Shown: positions 18,711 through 28,136, counted from the first letter of the stretch. The stretch is 64,000 nt of DNA from Pyrococcus sp. NA2 (GCF_000211475.1 NC_015474.1:1488001-1552000), one strand, 5' to 3'. The notes: generated by a model not told the origin, from the sequence alone. A program made the numbers and translations.

Positions 18711-19946
18711 TCACCTCAACCAAGCCATTAGGTCTCCCGGCTTCTTAGGTCTCTCAAACTTCTTTTTCTCCTCCAATTTAGCTTTAGGTTCCTCACTAAC
18801 TTTAACCCCAGTCAATATCTCGATTATCCTATCTAAGTACAACCTGTATTCCTTCTCGCTAGCCAACTCAATGACTTCCCACTCTTCCTTGGTAAAGAAC
18901 TCTTTTATGTTCAAATTAATGTTCCTCTCTTCATAATCCTCCTTAATTACGGTGGTATTTATCCTCACGTACTCCGCGTTCACCCTTTCCTTTATCCACT
19001 CAACGTCAAAGGGTCTTCTCCATTTTATGTTGAACCTCACGTAAGAATTTCGTGGAATGCGAGGTAGAGCAACACCAACGGCCTTCTTAACTTCACTTTC
19101 AGAGTTAGCCTTTATCATAATATCTATGAAGGGCCTAACGTTTAGTCTAATGAACCTTGGCTCATAATCTTCAACTATGTAGAATCCCTTGTCGGTTCCA
19201 ATCTCCTCTCTAAAGGTCACTCCGTTCCAAATGAGCCTTTTCTCATAGTCACCGAAGTCCCATCTCTCCAGGGATCCTGGATAAACAACTGGAGCCTCGC
19301 CATAGTTCGTCTCGAACCTCTTATGTATGTGACCGAGTGCATAATAGAGGTATCCTTGAGGTAGGTCAGAAAGTCTCAGTTCGCTTCCATAATTTGGGAA
19401 CATCTTCTCAACTATTTCGCCAATTCCCTGGTGAAGAATTAGTATTGCATCACCTTTGGGTTTGAAAATTCTCTTAAAGTTGTTCAGATTAGCCTCGAAC
19501 CATGCGTGACTCATGTACTTCATTCCATGTATCTCGACTCCATCATATACCCCCTTGACCAGCCACTGATTGCCCACTCTCTCACTTGTTAAGAACTCAG
19601 TCTCAACTTTCTCCTGCCTGAATCCAACAACGTTGAGCAAGCCCAGGTCTTCAAGGAGGTTTAGTGCGGAGGGCCCTCTCTGGGTTCTATCGTGGTTGCC
19701 CTCTATCGCGAATACGGGAATACCTTTATCTTTTGGTATCTTTAGGAGTTCAATGGCCTTTTTTAGAGTCCCTGGAGATGGCTTACTCGAATTGAATAGA
19801 TCTCCAGCTATGATTATGAAATCCACTTTCTCCTGGACGCTTATCTCGAGAGCTCTTCTAAATGCCTCGGCAAATTCTTCCGCCCTCTGGGGTTTGTTAA
19901 ATTGCTCATAACCCAAATGAATATCAGCCATGTGAGCGAACTTCAT
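18711..19946 (-). CDS. mre11: Mre11 nuclease
   Basis: Mn2+-dependent exo/endonuclease of the Mre11-Rad50 complex. Phosphoesterase motifs in order: [50 protein letters not shown]. The C-terminal 100 residues form the capping and Rad50-binding region, ending [15 protein letters not shown]. 411 aa, normal for Thermococcales. It ends 5 bp before rad50 and begins 9 bp after herA. Confidence 0.96.
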   Translation of the reverse strand: MKFAHMADIHLGYEQFNKPQRAEEFAEAFRRALEISVQEKVDFIIIAGDLFNSSKPSPGTLKKAIELLKIPKDKGIPVFAIEGNHDRTQRGPSALNLLEDLGLLNVVGFRQEKVETEFLTSERVGNQWLVKGVYDGVEIHGMKYMSHAWFEANLNNFKRIFKPKGDAILILHQGIGEIVEKMFPNYGSELRLSDLPQGYLYYALGHIHKRFETNYGEAPVVYPGSLERWDFGDYEKRLIWNGVTFREEIGTDKGFYIVEDYEPRFIRLNVRPFIDIMIKANSESEVKKAVGVALPRIPRNSYVRFNIKWRRPFDVEWIKERVNAEYVRINTTVIKEDYEERNINLNIKEFFTKEEWEVIELASEKEYRLYLDRIIEILTGVKVSEEPKAKLEEKKKFERPKKPGDLMAWLR

Positions 19947-19955
19947 AGGGACACC

Positions 19956-21596
19956 TCAGAAGTCAATATCTTCTATTCCGCTTATCTCGGAGTTCATCTC
20001 TCTCCACCTGTCAACTATTCCAATATCCTCCCCACCGTATCTTCCACCAAGTTCCTTGAAGTTGTATATCTTCACCAGAGCTGGAACTTTGATTGCCTGC
20101 CCGACTATCACTGCTTCTCCCTTACCAAGACCAGCTATGTCCTCCATTAGATCTCTGCTCAACTGCTCACTTGAGTTAAGAACGTGATCTTGATCCCTGG
20201 GATTAACTATCCTCAGGATTATCTTTGTGTTCATCTGGCTAAGAACGTCCTCGTTCAATCTACTAGGTCTCTGCGATACTATCCCCAAGCCAACGCCAAA
20301 CTTTCTTCCTTCTCTTGCTATTCTACTCATTATCTTTGAGGCTTCACTCTCCTCACCTTTTGGTGCAAATATATGGGCCTCCTCGACGATAATTAGAATC
20401 GGATATGCGAGAGCTGGATACTTGTCTTTAACTTCTTTCATTACGCTCTCATATTCCTTAACTTTCCTTCCTGATGCCCATCTTATGCTCTTCCTTGCCT
20501 TCTCAAATTCAACCCTCGTTGTGAATATCTTCTCAAGGAGCTTCCCAACGATGAGTCTCATCTGCTCTTCATCAAGTGGGCCTAAGTCTATCACATTAAC
20601 CATACCTGGTCTTATGGCGGCAACTAGATCTTCACCCGTCACGAATTCTCCATAGTTTCTGAGGAATCTACTTATCCTGTAGATAAGCCCCCTTATTGAC
20701 TCTATCCTCTCGCTTTTGATCTCCTCAGTAAGGTAACTTTCCTTCTTTGGGTTCCAATATCTTATTATCCTTTTGCTCATCCACTCCCTCAGAAGAGCTT
20801 CGACATCCTCTAGCAGTTTCCTCCCACCGTGTTCCTTGTTCTCATGTTTAACAGTTTCCCACGCCTTCGCCAAGTAATCCCTCTGAATCGGAGCGTTCTT
20901 TGACACCTCGAGAAGATCGGCCAACTCCTCTGGCTCTAGGTCATCTACTTTTATCTTTCCTTCTATAATGTTAACGAGATCTTCACCCGTCTTGGGAAGG
21001 CTGAGATTTACGTAGTCGCCGTGAGGATCCAAAACCAGTACTGTACCTCCTATCTTCTCAACAATCTCACTTACCATGACGGCAACGGCATTGCTTTTAC
21101 CCGCTCCCGTAACCGCCAGAACAGCAAAGTGTCTTGAAACGAGTTCTTCAACGTCAAGGTGTATCTTAACGTTTGGTCTTAGAAGGAGAGTCCCTATCTC
21201 TATCCCTGCTCTATCTGGTTTGTATATCTCTTCAAGCATCTCATCAGGAGCCCTATAAACGAACTCTCCATTCTTGACTGGAACTCTGTTTGGAACAAGC
21301 TCCCCATCGTCAACCTTTCCCAGGATCTTGACCGTTGCAACTATCTCTTCGTTCTCCACTATACTATCTCCATACTCGTACACATCAAGCTTGAGTGAGT
21401 TGAAGTTGCTCTTAGCAGAGGACAAAAGCCAATTGATGTTTTTAACACTTCTAACTATTCCCAAAACTGTCTCCCCATTCCTATTCTTTGTTACGACGAA
21501 CTCTCCAAAGGAGATGTCTTCCTCCGGATTAACGGAGAATTCGTAACTAACGAATGTGGCCTCACCCCTGACTATGCCAATGTACTTATCATCCAT
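19956..21596 (-). CDS. herA: HerA bipolar DNA helicase/translocase
   Basis: Hexameric HerA/FtsK-superfamily ATPase acting with NurA at DNA ends. N-terminal HAS-barrel region (GEATFVSYEFSVNPEEDISF), Walker A AVTGAGKSNAVAVM near residue 155, Walker B YPILIIVEEAHIFAP, then SQRPSRLNEDVLSQMNTKIILR with the arginine-finger segment. I start at ATG 21596, preceded by GGGTGAGTG and right after the antiporter stop; GTG 21602 would overlap that stop. First repair gene of the resection operon. Confidence 0.95.
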   Translation of the reverse strand: MDDKYIGIVRGEATFVSYEFSVNPEEDISFGEFVVTKNRNGETVLGIVRSVKNINWLLSSAKSNFNSLKLDVYEYGDSIVENEEIVATVKILGKVDDGELVPNRVPVKNGEFVYRAPDEMLEEIYKPDRAGIEIGTLLLRPNVKIHLDVEELVSRHFAVLAVTGAGKSNAVAVMVSEIVEKIGGTVLVLDPHGDYVNLSLPKTGEDLVNIIEGKIKVDDLEPEELADLLEVSKNAPIQRDYLAKAWETVKHENKEHGGRKLLEDVEALLREWMSKRIIRYWNPKKESYLTEEIKSERIESIRGLIYRISRFLRNYGEFVTGEDLVAAIRPGMVNVIDLGPLDEEQMRLIVGKLLEKIFTTRVEFEKARKSIRWASGRKVKEYESVMKEVKDKYPALAYPILIIVEEAHIFAPKGEESEASKIMSRIAREGRKFGVGLGIVSQRPSRLNEDVLSQMNTKIILRIVNPRDQDHVLNSSEQLSRDLMEDIAGLGKGEAVIVGQAIKVPALVKIYNFKELGGRYGGEDIGIVDRWREMNSEISGIEDIDF

Positions 21597-21598
21597 GG

Positions 21599-22780
21599 TC
21601 ACTCACCCTTGGTGAACTTTCTCAGGGCCTGCCTAAATAATATGGGAGTTGAAAGTGCAGTCATCATTGAAACAACTACCACGGTAGCAAATATGTCTTC
21701 ACCAATTAAACCCTTTTCGAGACCCAACTTTAGTATTGCCAATTCAAGGCTTCCCCTCCCGCCCATTCCTATACCAACAAGTACTGAATCACTCAGAGGA
21801 GCTCCGAACAGCTTCATTCCAAGTCCACATCCAATTAACTTTCCAAGTATTGCTGCAGCGTAGAGGGCAAGTATTAAGCCTATACTTATCTCCTCCACGT
21901 TAGGATTAAACATGAGGCCCACGTAGATAAAGAACAGTGGAATAAAGAACTCAAGGAGAACAACCTCGAGCTCACTTATGAGCTCGTTCAACTTGATCCT
22001 CGTTATGACCATCGGGTCTTTTCTCTCTCTGAGCCTTCCTATCGTGAGTCCGGCTAGATATGCTCCTATAATCTGATTAAGTCCAACGTCTTCAGCTATG
22101 AAGGCAAGCATGAAGGTTAGGATTATCGTGAACGTGAAGAAGACATGTAGATCTTTAACAACATTGTAAAATGCTACGGATTTCTTGAATATGAACTCCG
22201 AGACGAGTAAAACAGCCAACATGAATACCACTATCTTTATAGTTAAAACAACCATTGGTTCCAGGGATACTTCACCCTTCGTTATTCCGGTGAGTAAACC
22301 TATAAGGTAAACGGCGATTATGTCATCTGCAAAGGCCGCACCCATCAATACTGAGGATACCTCCTTCTTGACCCTCTCCCTGACGAGAACCCCACTTGTA
22401 ACTTCAATGGCAGTATTTCCTATCGTTATCCCAACGAAAATCGCCGGTATTAACTCTTTTTCAAAAAAATATACGGTTAGGAATCCAAGTATGAATGAGA
22501 ACATCACGCCAAAGATGGCAACGACCGTGGCCTTTACTTTATTCTTAGAGATTGCTGAGAAATTGCTCGTTAGCCCCATGTAGAGCATCATCATTATCAA
22601 TCCGAACTCTCCGAGAACCTTCAGCTCCTTACTTGGCATGATTATCTTTAGGGCAAAGGGGCCGAGGATTATTCCCGTTAGTATGTGAGCTATTATTGGA
22701 TGGATGTTCCTCTTCTTTAGTATCCATTCTAGGGACTTAGCTACCACGAGCAAAATTGAGAGGTCAAAGATGTAGTTCAT
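21599..22780 (-). CDS. Cation/proton antiporter, CPA2-like (Na_H_Exchanger family)
   Basis: Integral membrane protein of 393 aa with about 12 predicted hydrophobic helices. Typical of the family: HPIIAHILTGIILGPFAL near the start, GITIGNTAIEVTSGVLVRERV, FADDIIAVYLIGLLTG (the Asp-Asp ion site) and LVGIGMGGRGSLELAI. It has no TrkA-N domain. It probably exchanges Na+ or K+ for H+. It lies between the DUF131 gene and herA with 1-2 bp gaps, so it is cotranscribed with the resection genes, although no functional link is known. Confidence 0.85.
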   Translation of the reverse strand: MNYIFDLSILLVVAKSLEWILKKRNIHPIIAHILTGIILGPFALKIIMPSKELKVLGEFGLIMMMLYMGLTSNFSAISKNKVKATVVAIFGVMFSFILGFLTVYFFEKELIPAIFVGITIGNTAIEVTSGVLVRERVKKEVSSVLMGAAFADDIIAVYLIGLLTGITKGEVSLEPMVVLTIKIVVFMLAVLLVSEFIFKKSVAFYNVVKDLHVFFTFTIILTFMLAFIAEDVGLNQIIGAYLAGLTIGRLRERKDPMVITRIKLNELISELEVVLLEFFIPLFFIYVGLMFNPNVEEISIGLILALYAAAILGKLIGCGLGMKLFGAPLSDSVLVGIGMGGRGSLELAILKLGLEKGLIGEDIFATVVVVSMMTALSTPILFRQALRKFTKGE

Positions 22781-22781
22781 C

Positions 22782-23033
22782 TCACAACCTCCTTGAGAGG
22801 AAGACGAAGAGGAACCACATGATCATTAGAACAATCGCAAGTATCATTGCAAGGGTAACTCCCCTCTTCGTTCCAAAGGCTATTGGAATTGGGCCGATCA
22901 TTATCACACCGCCAGCTTCAACATTTGACTCGTGAGGCTGGCCAAATGCAGAGATTAGCGTTCCAAGGAATACGAGCATGAAACCTATTATTATCATAAC
23001 TATTCCCGCCATTATTAGAACCTCACCTTTCAT
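22782..23033 (-). CDS. DUF131-like (TIGR00304) small membrane protein
   Basis: 83 aa with two transmembrane helices (VLIMAGIVMIIIGFMLVFLG and GVTLAMILAIVLMIMWFLFV) separated by a loop with the conserved GGVIMIGPIPIAFGT. This pattern defines a small archaeal family of unknown function. It is the first gene of the operon that leads into the antiporter and the herA-mre11-rad50-nurA set. Confidence 0.8.
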   Translation of the reverse strand: MKGEVLIMAGIVMIIIGFMLVFLGTLISAFGQPHESNVEAGGVIMIGPIPIAFGTKRGVTLAMILAIVLMIMWFLFVFLSRRL

Positions 23034-23050
23034 GTTAGAAAGTTTGGGGA

Positions 23051-23061
23051 GGGTTTATAAT
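23051..23061 (+). promoter_or_regulatory. TATA promoter of HAD operon
   Basis: GGGTTTATAAT lies about 28 bp before the ATG at 23084, pointing to a leaderless transcript for the HAD hydrolase and the overlapping genes that follow. Confidence 0.5.
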
Positions 23062-23083
23062 AGTTTATCCATCTTTCCATTTG

Positions 23084-23776
23084 ATGCTCGTGATACTTGA
23101 CCTCGACGACACGTTATGCAACACATGGGAAGCGATAAGGATTGCCCTCTTGAAATTGGTTCCAACAATAATCAGGATGAGGAAGTTTAGGTTAATCCTA
23201 TACTTCATCACAAAGAGGTACGAAAGGTTAGAAACCATAAGGGATCTTCATCTCCTTGACTTTGAAGGGATATTCAATCGGGTAATTGAGGAAATTTACA
23301 GGGATATAGATAGAGAAGAAGTTAGGGAAATGCTCGAACTATTTGATAGGGAATTCTTCAAGAACCTAAAACTATATGACGATGTCCTCCCCTTCCTCAA
23401 GGAGTTAAAAAGAATGGGAGCTAAGATAGTTCTAATCACGGATTCTTCATCAGCCTGGCAAATGAGAAAAGTTGAGGTTCTGGGAATAAGGGAATTCTTT
23501 GATGAGATAATAGTTAGTGGCGATACAGGGCATACGAAACTTGAGCCATACAACTTCATCCTTGCTAGAAAGCTGTTTCCCAGGGAGAAGGACATCTTCG
23601 TGATTGGAGACAGGGATGATACCGACATGAAGGGTGGTAAGACAATAGGGGCAACGACCATTCTAGTTAGAAGAGGATATTTCAAAGGTAGAAGAGCTAG
23701 ACATGCAGATTTTGTAGTTAATGATCTTAAGGAAGCCTTAGAGGTGATAAAAAGTGAGCTTAAAGTTGGAGCTTAA
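23084..23776 (+). CDS. HAD-superfamily hydrolase
   Basis: Phosphatase fold of about 230 aa. Motif I LDLDDTLCNTW at the N-terminus, a helical cap, motif II VLITDSS, motif III Lys in HTKLEP, motif IV VIGDRDDTDMKGG. The substrate cannot be told. ATG 23084 gives MLVILDLDDT directly; TTG 23081 adds one residue. Its 3' end overlaps the next gene by 23 bp, and three more genes follow with overlapping starts and stops, so it heads an operon ending in RuBisCO or just before it. Confidence 0.85.
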   Translation: MLVILDLDDTLCNTWEAIRIALLKLVPTIIRMRKFRLILYFITKRYERLETIRDLHLLDFEGIFNRVIEEIYRDIDREEVREMLELFDREFFKNLKLYDDVLPFLKELKRMGAKIVLITDSSSAWQMRKVEVLGIREFFDEIIVSGDTGHTKLEPYNFILARKLFPREKDIFVIGDRDDTDMKGGKTIGATTILVRRGYFKGRRARHADFVVNDLKEALEVIKSELKVGA

Positions 23777-24365
23777 AAGGAAGGCCCTTCACATGACGGG
23801 CCTTTCAGTTCCCCTTATGTATTTGCTCTTTGGGAGGGAAGTTACGATAGCATTTGTAGCGACCTTCCTTATAATATTCATAATCCTGGAACCATTCAGA
23901 CTTGTTGAGGATTTTAGAGATAGGGTAAAGAGAAAATTGGGGTTACCACACGAAGTCATTGCCAAAATAGAAAGGGAGATAAATGGAATTGCAAGAGAGC
24001 ATGAGAAAAAGGGACTTGGAGCCCACATTTATTTCACAATAGCCGCCCTGATAATTGTGGTTGCATTTCCCAGGGAAGTCGCAATAGGTAGTATAGCCGT
24101 TGCAACGTTGGGTGATGCCATGGCAGCCATAATTGGAAAGCCATATGGGAGGCATAGGTTTAAGAATGGAAAGAGCGTTGAGGGTAGCTTAGCGTACCTT
24201 GTGACAGGCTTGGTAATACTCCTCCCTCTAGTTGGGATTAAACCAGCGATTTTTGCCTCTATAGTTGGAATGCTCGTTGAATTCCATGGCTTGCCTCCAG
24301 ATGACAATTTCTCCAATCAGTTGGCGATAGCAATTACACTCTATCTCCTGGGGGTGAGGGGATGA
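23754..24365 (+). CDS. Dolichol kinase/CTP-dependent polyprenol kinase-like membrane protein
   Basis: 203 aa with several transmembrane segments. It begins LKRKALHMTGLSVPL and contains GDAMAAIIGKPYGRHRF and SVEGSLAYLVTGL, the conserved signatures of the SEC59/diacylglycerol kinase-type CTP-dependent lipid kinases (COG0170). Probably phosphorylates a polyprenol or other lipid alcohol at the membrane. GTG start inside the HAD gene; its stop overlaps the next ATG by 4 bp. Confidence 0.75.
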   Translation: MSLKLELKRKALHMTGLSVPLMYLLFGREVTIAFVATFLIIFIILEPFRLVEDFRDRVKRKLGLPHEVIAKIEREINGIAREHEKKGLGAHIYFTIAALIIVVAFPREVAIGSIAVATLGDAMAAIIGKPYGRHRFKNGKSVEGSLAYLVTGLVILLPLVGIKPAIFASIVGMLVEFHGLPPDDNFSNQLAIAITLYLLGVRG

Positions 24366-25510
24366 AGTTCCCAAAGGAGGGACTTCCAAGGGAGGAAGTT
24401 TTGAGGCTTCTTGAGAAGAAGACTAAGGATGATCTAACCTTTAGTTCCGGTAAAATACTTGGATCGATGTGTACAATGCCACATGAGCTTGCAATAGAGG
24501 TCTATTCTAGGTACATTGATAGAAACCTAGGAGACCCTGGACTTCATCCTGGAACAAGGAAGATCGAGGAAGAAGTCATCTCAATGTTATCAGATCTCTT
24601 AAGTTTGGAGAGGGGTTACGGTCATATAGTCTCGGGTGGAACGGAGGCCAACATATTGGCGGTGAGAGCTTTTAGAAACATCTCAGACGTTGAAAATCCG
24701 GAGTTGATATTACCAAGGAGTGCCCATTTCTCCTTCATAAAAGCTGGAGAGATGCTTGGCGTTAAATTAGTCTGGGCCGAGCTTAAGGATGACTACACGG
24801 TTGATGTTAGGGACGTTGAGGCCAAGATAAGCGATAACACGATTGGGATAGTTGGGATAGCTGGGAGCACTGGGCTAGGAGTCGTAGATGATATACCAGC
24901 TTTAAGCGACCTTGCAAAGGAATACGGAGTACCTCTACACGTTGATGCAGCATTCGGAGGCTTTGTGATACCTTTTGCTAAGGCCTTGGGTTATGAGATA
25001 CCTGACTTCGACTTCAGGCTAAGGGGAGTTCAAAGCATAACCATAGATCCACACAAGATGGGAATGGCACCAATACCTGCTGGGGGAATAATCTTTAGAA
25101 GGAAAAAGTACCTCAAGGCGATAAGCGTTCTAGCTCCTTACCTTGCCGGAGGAAAAGTGTGGCAGGCCACGATAACCGGCACAAGACCTGGAGCAAGTGT
25201 TATTGCTGTATGGGCCCTAATAAAGCACCTCGGCTTTGAGGGCTACAAAAAGATCGTTGACAGGGCAATGAAACTTTCAAGGTGGTTCGCTGAAGAGATA
25301 AAGAGGACTCCAAATGCGTGGTTGGTTAGAGAGCCAATGCTGAACATAGTCTCATTCCAGACGAAGAACCTTAGGAAAGTTGAAAGGGAACTTAAGAGGA
25401 GAGGGTGGGGAATAAGTGCCCACAGAGGTTACATAAGGATAGTTTTCATGCCACACGTAACTAAGGAGATGGTTGAAGAATTCCTTAAAGACTTGAGGGA
25501 TGTCCTATGA
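24362..25510 (+). CDS. mfnA: PLP-dependent L-aspartate/L-tyrosine decarboxylase (MfnA family)
   Basis: Group II decarboxylase, 382 aa. Seen: SGGTEANILAVRAF, PLHVDAAFGGFVIP (PLP-pyridine Asp), and TIDPHKMGMAPIPAG (Schiff-base Lys). In methanogens the family makes tyramine; in Thermococcales, which lack methanofuran, the relevant activity is reported to be aspartate decarboxylation to beta-alanine for coenzyme A. PanB, also of the CoA pathway, is at 35162. ATGA overlaps on both sides place it in an operon with the polyprenol-kinase-like and radical SAM genes. Confidence 0.85.
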   Translation: MKFPKEGLPREEVLRLLEKKTKDDLTFSSGKILGSMCTMPHELAIEVYSRYIDRNLGDPGLHPGTRKIEEEVISMLSDLLSLERGYGHIVSGGTEANILAVRAFRNISDVENPELILPRSAHFSFIKAGEMLGVKLVWAELKDDYTVDVRDVEAKISDNTIGIVGIAGSTGLGVVDDIPALSDLAKEYGVPLHVDAAFGGFVIPFAKALGYEIPDFDFRLRGVQSITIDPHKMGMAPIPAGGIIFRRKKYLKAISVLAPYLAGGKVWQATITGTRPGASVIAVWALIKHLGFEGYKKIVDRAMKLSRWFAEEIKRTPNAWLVREPMLNIVSFQTKNLRKVERELKRRGWGISAHRGYIRIVFMPHVTKEMVEEFLKDLRDVL

Positions 25511-26334
25511 AAAAGCTCAAAATTTACATCCCAGGGATAAAGTTTCCCTCAATATCTGTAACAGGAAATTATTGCTATCTGAACTGTGCTCACTGTGGAA
25601 GGCACTATCTCGATGGAATGCTCAAGGTAACAAGGAAGAGTCTCGTGGAGAAATGCCTTGAGATGGAGAGAGAAGGCTACACAGGCTGTCTCCTCAGCGG
25701 TGGAATGGATTCCAGACTTAAGGTTCCATTGGACAAGTTCAAGGAAGAGATAAGGGAGATAAAGAAGAAGACGAGGTTGAAGATAAATGCCCACGTTGGG
25801 TTCATAGATGAAGGGGACTTGGAATGGGTGAAGTATGTGGATGTTGTCTCCCTGGACTTCGTTGCTGATAATGACGTTATAAGGAGGGTTTACAAGATAG
25901 ACAAGACGGTTGACGATTATGTAAGGGTTCTCGAGCTTTTAACGAAGAACGGGATTAGAGTAGCCCCCCATATAACGATAGGTCTTGACTTCGGTAGGAT
26001 TCACTGGGAATTCAAGGCTATAGACATACTTGTAGAGTACCCAATCGACGTTCTAGTTCTCGACGTTCTGATCCCAACTCCAGGGACTGAAATGGCCGGC
26101 GTTCCAAGGATCCCCGTTGATGAGGCTATAAAGGTCGTTGAATACGCAAGGAAAAAATTCGAGGGAGAGATAAGCATAGGTTGCATGAGGCCATTCGGAA
26201 AATGGAGAGAGGAATTTGACAGGAAGGCAATACTTGCCGGAGTTGACAGAATAACAAATCCGCCAAGGAAGGTAATCGAGTGGGCCAAGGAGATAAGGGA
26301 TATCGAAATAATTTATGAATGTTGTGTCATGTAG
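25507..26334 (+). CDS. Radical SAM protein
   Basis: 275 aa. The [4Fe-4S]/SAM motif CYLNCAHC lies at residues 19-26 (CxxxCxxC), followed by LLSGGMDSRLKVPL (SAM-binding Gly-rich loop) and a TIM-barrel core. The C-terminal region has GCMRPFGKWREEFDRKAI and ends with Cys-Cys. The reaction is unknown. Start ATG overlaps the stop of the PLP decarboxylase by 4 bp, and RuBisCO starts 19 bp after its end. Confidence 0.85.
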   Translation: MKKLKIYIPGIKFPSISVTGNYCYLNCAHCGRHYLDGMLKVTRKSLVEKCLEMEREGYTGCLLSGGMDSRLKVPLDKFKEEIREIKKKTRLKINAHVGFIDEGDLEWVKYVDVVSLDFVADNDVIRRVYKIDKTVDDYVRVLELLTKNGIRVAPHITIGLDFGRIHWEFKAIDILVEYPIDVLVLDVLIPTPGTEMAGVPRIPVDEAIKVVEYARKKFEGEISIGCMRPFGKWREEFDRKAILAGVDRITNPPRKVIEWAKEIRDIEIIYECCVM

Positions 26335-26352
26335 TAATTATAGGTGTCCACG

Positions 26353-27615
26353 TTGAAGGTGGAGTGGTATCTGGACTTCGTTGACTTGGATTACACTCCA
26401 GGTAGAGATGAGCTCATAGTTGAGTACTACTTCGAACCGAACGGAGTTTCTCCAGAGGAAGCCGCTGGAAGGATAGCGAGTGAAAGCTCCATAGGAACCT
26501 GGACCACGCTATGGAAGTTGCCCGAAATGGCTAAGAGAAGCATAGCCAAGGTCTTTTACTTAGAAAAGCATGGAGAAGGTTATATAGCTAAGATAGCTTA
26601 TCCATTAACGCTGTTTGAGGAGGGAAGCCTGGTTCAGCTGTTTAGCGCAATAGCCGGAAACGTCTTTGGAATGAAGGCATTAAAGAACCTAAGGTTACTT
26701 GACTTCCATCCACCATATGAGTATCTAAGGCACTTCAAAGGACCTCAGTTCGGCGTTCACGGAATCAGAGAGTTCATGGGAGTTAAGGACAGGCCATTGA
26801 CGGCTACAGTCCCAAAGCCGAAGATGGGGTGGAGCGTTGAAGAATACGCTGAGATAGCCTACGAGCTATGGAGTGGTGGGATAGACCTCCTAAAGGACGA
26901 TGAGAACTTCACGAGCTTTCCATTCAACAGGTTCGAGGAGAGAGTGAGGAAGCTTTACAGGGTTAGGGACAAGGTTGAAGAGGAGACCGGAGAGACTAAG
27001 GAGTACCTGATAAACATAACGGGTCCAGTTCACGTCATGGAGAAGAGAGCTGAGCTTGTCGCGTGTGAAGGTGGAAGGTACGTCATGATAGACATAGTGG
27101 TTGTCGGTTGGAGCGCTCTACAATACATGAGGGAGATAACTGAAGATCTTGGATTGGCCATACATGCCCACAGGGCAATGCATGCCGCGTTCACGAGGAA
27201 TCCAAGGCACGGAATAACCATGCTTGCATTGGCTAAAGCGGCTAGAATGATTGGGGTTGATCAAATTCACACTGGAACGGCAGTTGGTAAGATGGCTGGA
27301 GACTATGAGGAGATAAAGAGGATAAACGACTTCCTGCTGAGTAAGTGGGAACACATAAGACCTGTATTTCCAGTTGCAAGCGGTGGATTACACCCAGGGT
27401 TAATGCCAGAATTGATAAGACTCTTCGGAAAGGATCTAGTCATTCAGGCAGGAGGAGGTGTCATGGGCCATCCAGATGGGCCAAGAGCTGGAGCGAAAGC
27501 ACTTAGGGATGCAATTGAAGCTGCTGTTGAAGGAGTTGATCTCGAGGAGAAGGCCAAGTCAAGTCCAGAGCTTAAGAAGGCCTTGGAGAAGTGGGGATAT
27601 TTGAAGCCAAAATAA
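26353..27615 (+). CDS. rbcL: Type III ribulose-bisphosphate carboxylase (archaeal RuBisCO)
   Basis: Large-subunit RuBisCO of the archaeal AMP pathway (AMP phosphorylase, ribose-1,5-bisphosphate isomerase, RuBisCO), making 3-phosphoglycerate from nucleotide ribose. Seen: TVPKPKMGWS, GGIDLLKDDENF (carbamylated Lys and metal ligands), AIHAHRAMHAAF, HTGTAVGKMAGD (loop 6 Lys) and QAGGGVMGHPDGPRAG. The first residues, MKVEWYLDFVDL, equal those of the P. furiosus enzyme if translation starts at TTG 26353 behind GGTG (26343-26346); GTG 26344 would add three residues. No neighbouring gene of the AMP pathway is in the window. Confidence 0.97.
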   Translation: MKVEWYLDFVDLDYTPGRDELIVEYYFEPNGVSPEEAAGRIASESSIGTWTTLWKLPEMAKRSIAKVFYLEKHGEGYIAKIAYPLTLFEEGSLVQLFSAIAGNVFGMKALKNLRLLDFHPPYEYLRHFKGPQFGVHGIREFMGVKDRPLTATVPKPKMGWSVEEYAEIAYELWSGGIDLLKDDENFTSFPFNRFEERVRKLYRVRDKVEEETGETKEYLINITGPVHVMEKRAELVACEGGRYVMIDIVVVGWSALQYMREITEDLGLAIHAHRAMHAAFTRNPRHGITMLALAKAARMIGVDQIHTGTAVGKMAGDYEEIKRINDFLLSKWEHIRPVFPVASGGLHPGLMPELIRLFGKDLVIQAGGGVMGHPDGPRAGAKALRDAIEAAVEGVDLEEKAKSSPELKKALEKWGYLKPK

Positions 27616-28003
27616 ATATATAAAATGGGTTTTGTTTTGTTGTTTGTTTTGAGTTGGTTCTTGATTTTTATTTTGGGTTTTATTCTAAAGTTGTTTTTTG
27701 AGTTAGAAGTATTAATTTGAAATGATGAGTTTAGTGAAGATTGTTATTGGGTCAAAGTGCTATTGGTGATTTAATGTTGTAATTTACGCTTATTCCTGAG
27801 GATAAGTTTGTTTTGTGATTTTTAATTTGATTTGTTTTATTTGGAATGCAATTGTTCAAATTGAATCTTGTAACAGTTTGACGAGGGTTCATAAATAGCG
27901 GGGCATGCTACCGACTCTCGAGGGGATAGACCAATATAAAGCCACCCAGAACCTAGAACTAACCGAACAAAACCAAAATCCCCAAACTTTCCGTAGAATT
28001 AAG
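27616..28003 (+). other. Gene-free stretch: GT-rich block followed by CA-rich block
   Basis: From 27616 to about 27880 the plus strand is made almost only of T, G and some A (for example GGGTTTTGTTTTGTTGTTTG). From 27929 to 27990 it turns CA-rich (GAACTAACCGAACAAAACC). The two are imperfectly complementary, so transcript pairing is possible. Between them lies TTCATAAATAG (27889-27899), which could be a promoter. No open frame with coding character. Confidence 0.6.
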
Positions 28004-28136
28004 TAGTGTAGAAAGGTGAGTAGTGTGTTCCTGCCACCAGAGAACCGCCGGATTGATGAAAGGGGCAGAGGCTAGAGTAGGAGGCTTTCTAAGCTTTTCT
28101 CTTTAGTGTAGAAAGATAAACTAAGAGGGAGTTACG
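28004..28136 (+). ncRNA. Candidate structured RNA between 12-bp direct repeats
   Basis: A locally GC-richer segment (about 28025-28090) holds CTGCC...GGCAG and an internal TTGATGA, and ends before a T-rich stretch (GCTTTTCTCTTT). It is flanked by two copies of TAGTGTAGAAAG (28004-28015 and 28104-28115), exactly 100 bp apart. GC-rich islands in AT-rich hyperthermophile intergenic DNA often mark small RNAs, but I could not fit a C/D or H/ACA model with certainty. Confidence 0.25.

Noticed and set aside
27616-27990. Replication origin in the skewed non-coding stretch
   Set aside because: There is no cdc6/orc1 gene nearby and I see no origin-recognition-box repeats.
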